64,000 bases of DNA from Asparagopsis taxiformis (taxonomy: Eukaryota > Rhodophyta > Florideophyceae > Bonnemaisoniales > Bonnemaisoniaceae). The notes below the pieces were generated by a model. That model saw only the letters and a program-made list of their open reading frames with translations, did not search any database and was not told where the DNA came from. Positions 62,776 to 64,000 of this stretch are shown one piece after another (position 1 is the first letter of the stretch; every line of letters begins with the position of its first letter). Location: the NCBI GenBank assembly GCA_030407315.1, contig JALQPE010002934.1:1-64000 (forward strand), read 5' to 3'. Both the position numbers and the translations under genes were made by a program.

Positions 62776-63257
62776 CTCACTGAGAATGGGCCTGGTAGGC
62801 CTAATTCCGTGAGAAAACTTTGACCCTCGATTTCTCCTAGAAGGAGTGGTCTGAGCGCTCTGAAACCTATCTAATCGTATTCAGCGTGCCCGAATTAGTC
62901 GGGTAGCAACTTCTCCGGGGCTCCTACGACACTCCATTACGGAGTAACTGGCCTCTGAAGTTTCAATTTGTTTGTCATAGTTTCAATTAGTAATTAGAAA
63001 TGCCAAGATGGGTTGCCATCATGGCAGAGGGAAAATGTTATGATAAGTGTACACGTGTGGATGATATGATAGAGAAGCCCACGTGTACCAGATTGGCAGC
63101 GGGTGCTTGCTAGGACAGACTGTCAGTGACAGTCTGTCTGGAGCAGCCTTGAACAGGCTGTCCTTAGCACCGCCGGCGCACCTCGGCGAGAATACAAATT
63201 ATGTAGTGAGCTCGCAGATTCAGTAAACGCTCGGTAAGCGACCAAACTTTATCAACA
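62770..63257 (+). repeat. Copia 3' LTR
   Basis: It is 488 bp long and differs from the 5' LTR at about five positions (for example CGATTTCT against CGTTTTCT). The solo LTR at 41504-41991 is closer to this LTR than to the 5' one. Confidence 0.97.
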
Positions 63258-63344
63258 AAGTGGGCTAAGGTAACAATGTTGAGATCAGAAAGACAGAACT
63301 TTATAGCAGGGAACAGTAGTATAGGTTTTAATACTTCTGATATG

Positions 63345-64000
63345 CTATCTATTGCTCCTATCGTACTTGTAATATTCGACGGTGTGGATGTGGTCCGTGA
63401 GGACGTCCTTCTCCGTCTTCAAGTAGATGTGGCCGCGCGTGGGCAGGCCATAGACTAGCTTTTCGCCCGCAGGAATATCTCCGCGCTTGAAGCCGGCCCC
63501 GTAATGGTAAAGGTCACCGCGACTAACCAATACGGAATAGGGTGGCACATAAAGCCTATGAATGGGAACCTTCCACATATCGGCGTCCGGATTGGCCAGG
63601 CATACATGACTATAAGGGGCAGCTACTATAGAGAATCCATCTGCTCCGCTCGACATCATGAAATATGATGGAGACTCGGTAGGTCCTGCAACACGACTCG
63701 TTGATGCCTTGAAGTCCGTGTGCCCATCCTGGTCCGCAGCCCCATCTGCTGTAAGAAGCAGCCGCAATCCTGTCTTCGGGAAGAAGACAGGATCATCACC
63801 CTCCATTCCCAACTTCAAGAACTCCGCACAAACACCAAGAGCAAGCTCTGCCACCAACTTGTTCTTGTACATCTCCAAATTGCCCTCCTCCAGCTTATCG
63901 CACAACTCACGCCGCGGCAGAGAGAGGCGCCCACGACCACCATCTATGCGGTCCTTCGCATCACCCACGTTGTGGATGAACTGCCACGGCGAAGGATCGA
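63345..64000 (-). CDS. ParB-dioxygenase fusion, right copy, C-terminal part (continues beyond the window)
   Basis: It pairs with 22565-23219. The frame is open from the window edge to the stop at 63345 and shows an intact dioxygenase core: DGHTDFK for H and D, LYHYGAGFKRGD for the distal H, and YGLPTRGHIYL for the 2OG-binding R. In the left copy one A is missing in the GGCTTCAAGCG context, so this copy shows the true C-terminus. Confidence 0.8.
   Translation of the reverse strand, partial: DPSPWQFIHNVGDAKDRIDGGRGRLSLPRRELCDKLEEGNLEMYKNKLVAELALGVCAEFLKLGMEGDDPVFFPKTGLRLLLTADGAADQDGHTDFKASTSRVAGPTESPSYFMMSSGADGFSIVAAPYSHVCLANPDADMWKVPIHRLYVPPYSVLVSRGDLYHYGAGFKRGDIPAGEKLVYGLPTRGHIYLKTEKDVLTDHIHTVEYYKYDRSNR

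Larger units (their letters stand above)
56833..63257 (+). mobile_element. Full-length Ty1/copia retrotransposon, coding-intact
   Basis: The 6,425-bp element has two 488-bp LTRs, a primer-binding site, a leader with an extra ORF, one gag-pol frame and a polypurine tract. It is flanked by AAGTG on both sides (56828-56832 and 63258-63262). The LTRs differ at about five positions, so the insertion is fairly young. The empty site exists in the left copy of the host transposon near 23,300. Confidence 0.97.
47708..64000 (+). mobile_element. Large CACTA-ended transposon, right copy, split by copia
   Basis: From the terminus it repeats, inverted, the whole left copy: subterminal repeats, coiled-coil gene, 467-residue gene, writer gene, palindrome array and the end of the dioxygenase gene. 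The copia element at 56833-63257 is inserted in it. The sequence at 64000 pairs with 22565, so the element runs on past the window. Confidence 0.75.

Noticed and set aside
22565..64000. One giant inverted duplication (palindrome) with a 15-kb spacer
   Set aside because: Homology ends exactly at CACTA with subterminal repeats on both sides, and the right copy cuts a gypsy gene at that base. Two transposon insertions explain this better.

Overview
This is nuclear DNA from a eukaryote. It holds Ty1/copia and Ty3/gypsy LTR retrotransposons, a CMC-type (CACTA/Plavaka-like) transposase, SET domains, and at least one spliceosomal intron with donor, branch point and acceptor. Coding regions are long and almost intron-free, and most of the window is mobile DNA. 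A repeat-rich, intron-poor alga, perhaps a florideophyte red alga, would fit, but the sequence alone does not settle the organism.

Positions 1-27,894 hold a cluster of large, related, multidomain genes. Three (5,294-9,097; 15,064-18,186; 19,574-23,219) join an N-terminal ParB-like domain with a D-G-x-H-R motif to a C-terminal 2-oxoglutarate/Fe(II) dioxygenase-like domain (HxD...H...R). One (27,894-24,427, minus) joins the ParB-like domain to a DPPF-type DNA methyltransferase and a C-terminal SET domain. Another (2,840-1, minus) is a methyltransferase-SET relative without the ParB-like part. They are separated by arrays of palindromes: a 39-bp/50-bp alternating family at 13.8, 18.4, 19.0, 23.7 and 56.1 kb, and a 200-bp family at 3.2-4.9, 9.5-10.9 and 32.7 kb.

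The block 22,565-32,466 recurs in inverted orientation at 47,708-64,000. It carries the end of a dioxygenase gene, a palindrome array, the ParB-methyltransferase-SET gene, a 467-residue gene, a coiled-coil gene and subterminal repeats. Homology stops exactly at a CACTA terminus on both sides, and the right copy interrupts a gypsy reverse transcriptase. The best reading is two insertions of one large CACTA-ended transposon, at least 9.9 kb long, carrying a 'writer' (DNA methyltransferase plus SET) and a possible 'eraser' (dioxygenase), both with a ParB-like domain. The left writer gene is intact; the right copy is dead. I consider this cargo system the most interesting content of the window.

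Between the two copies (32,467-47,707) lie a coiled-coil gene and a convergent Plavaka/TNP2-like transposase, minisatellites, an unknown gene broken by a copia solo LTR with its target duplication, and a decayed chromodomain gypsy element. The right copy is further split by a full-length, coding-intact copia element (56,833-63,257) with 488-bp LTRs, an AAGTG target duplication, a tRNA-iMet-half primer site and an extra spliced zinc-finger ORF. The left arm preserves the matching empty site.

Many apparent frameshifts sit in homopolymer runs, so some may be assembly errors. Others, such as substitutions to stop codons in the right arm, look like real decay.
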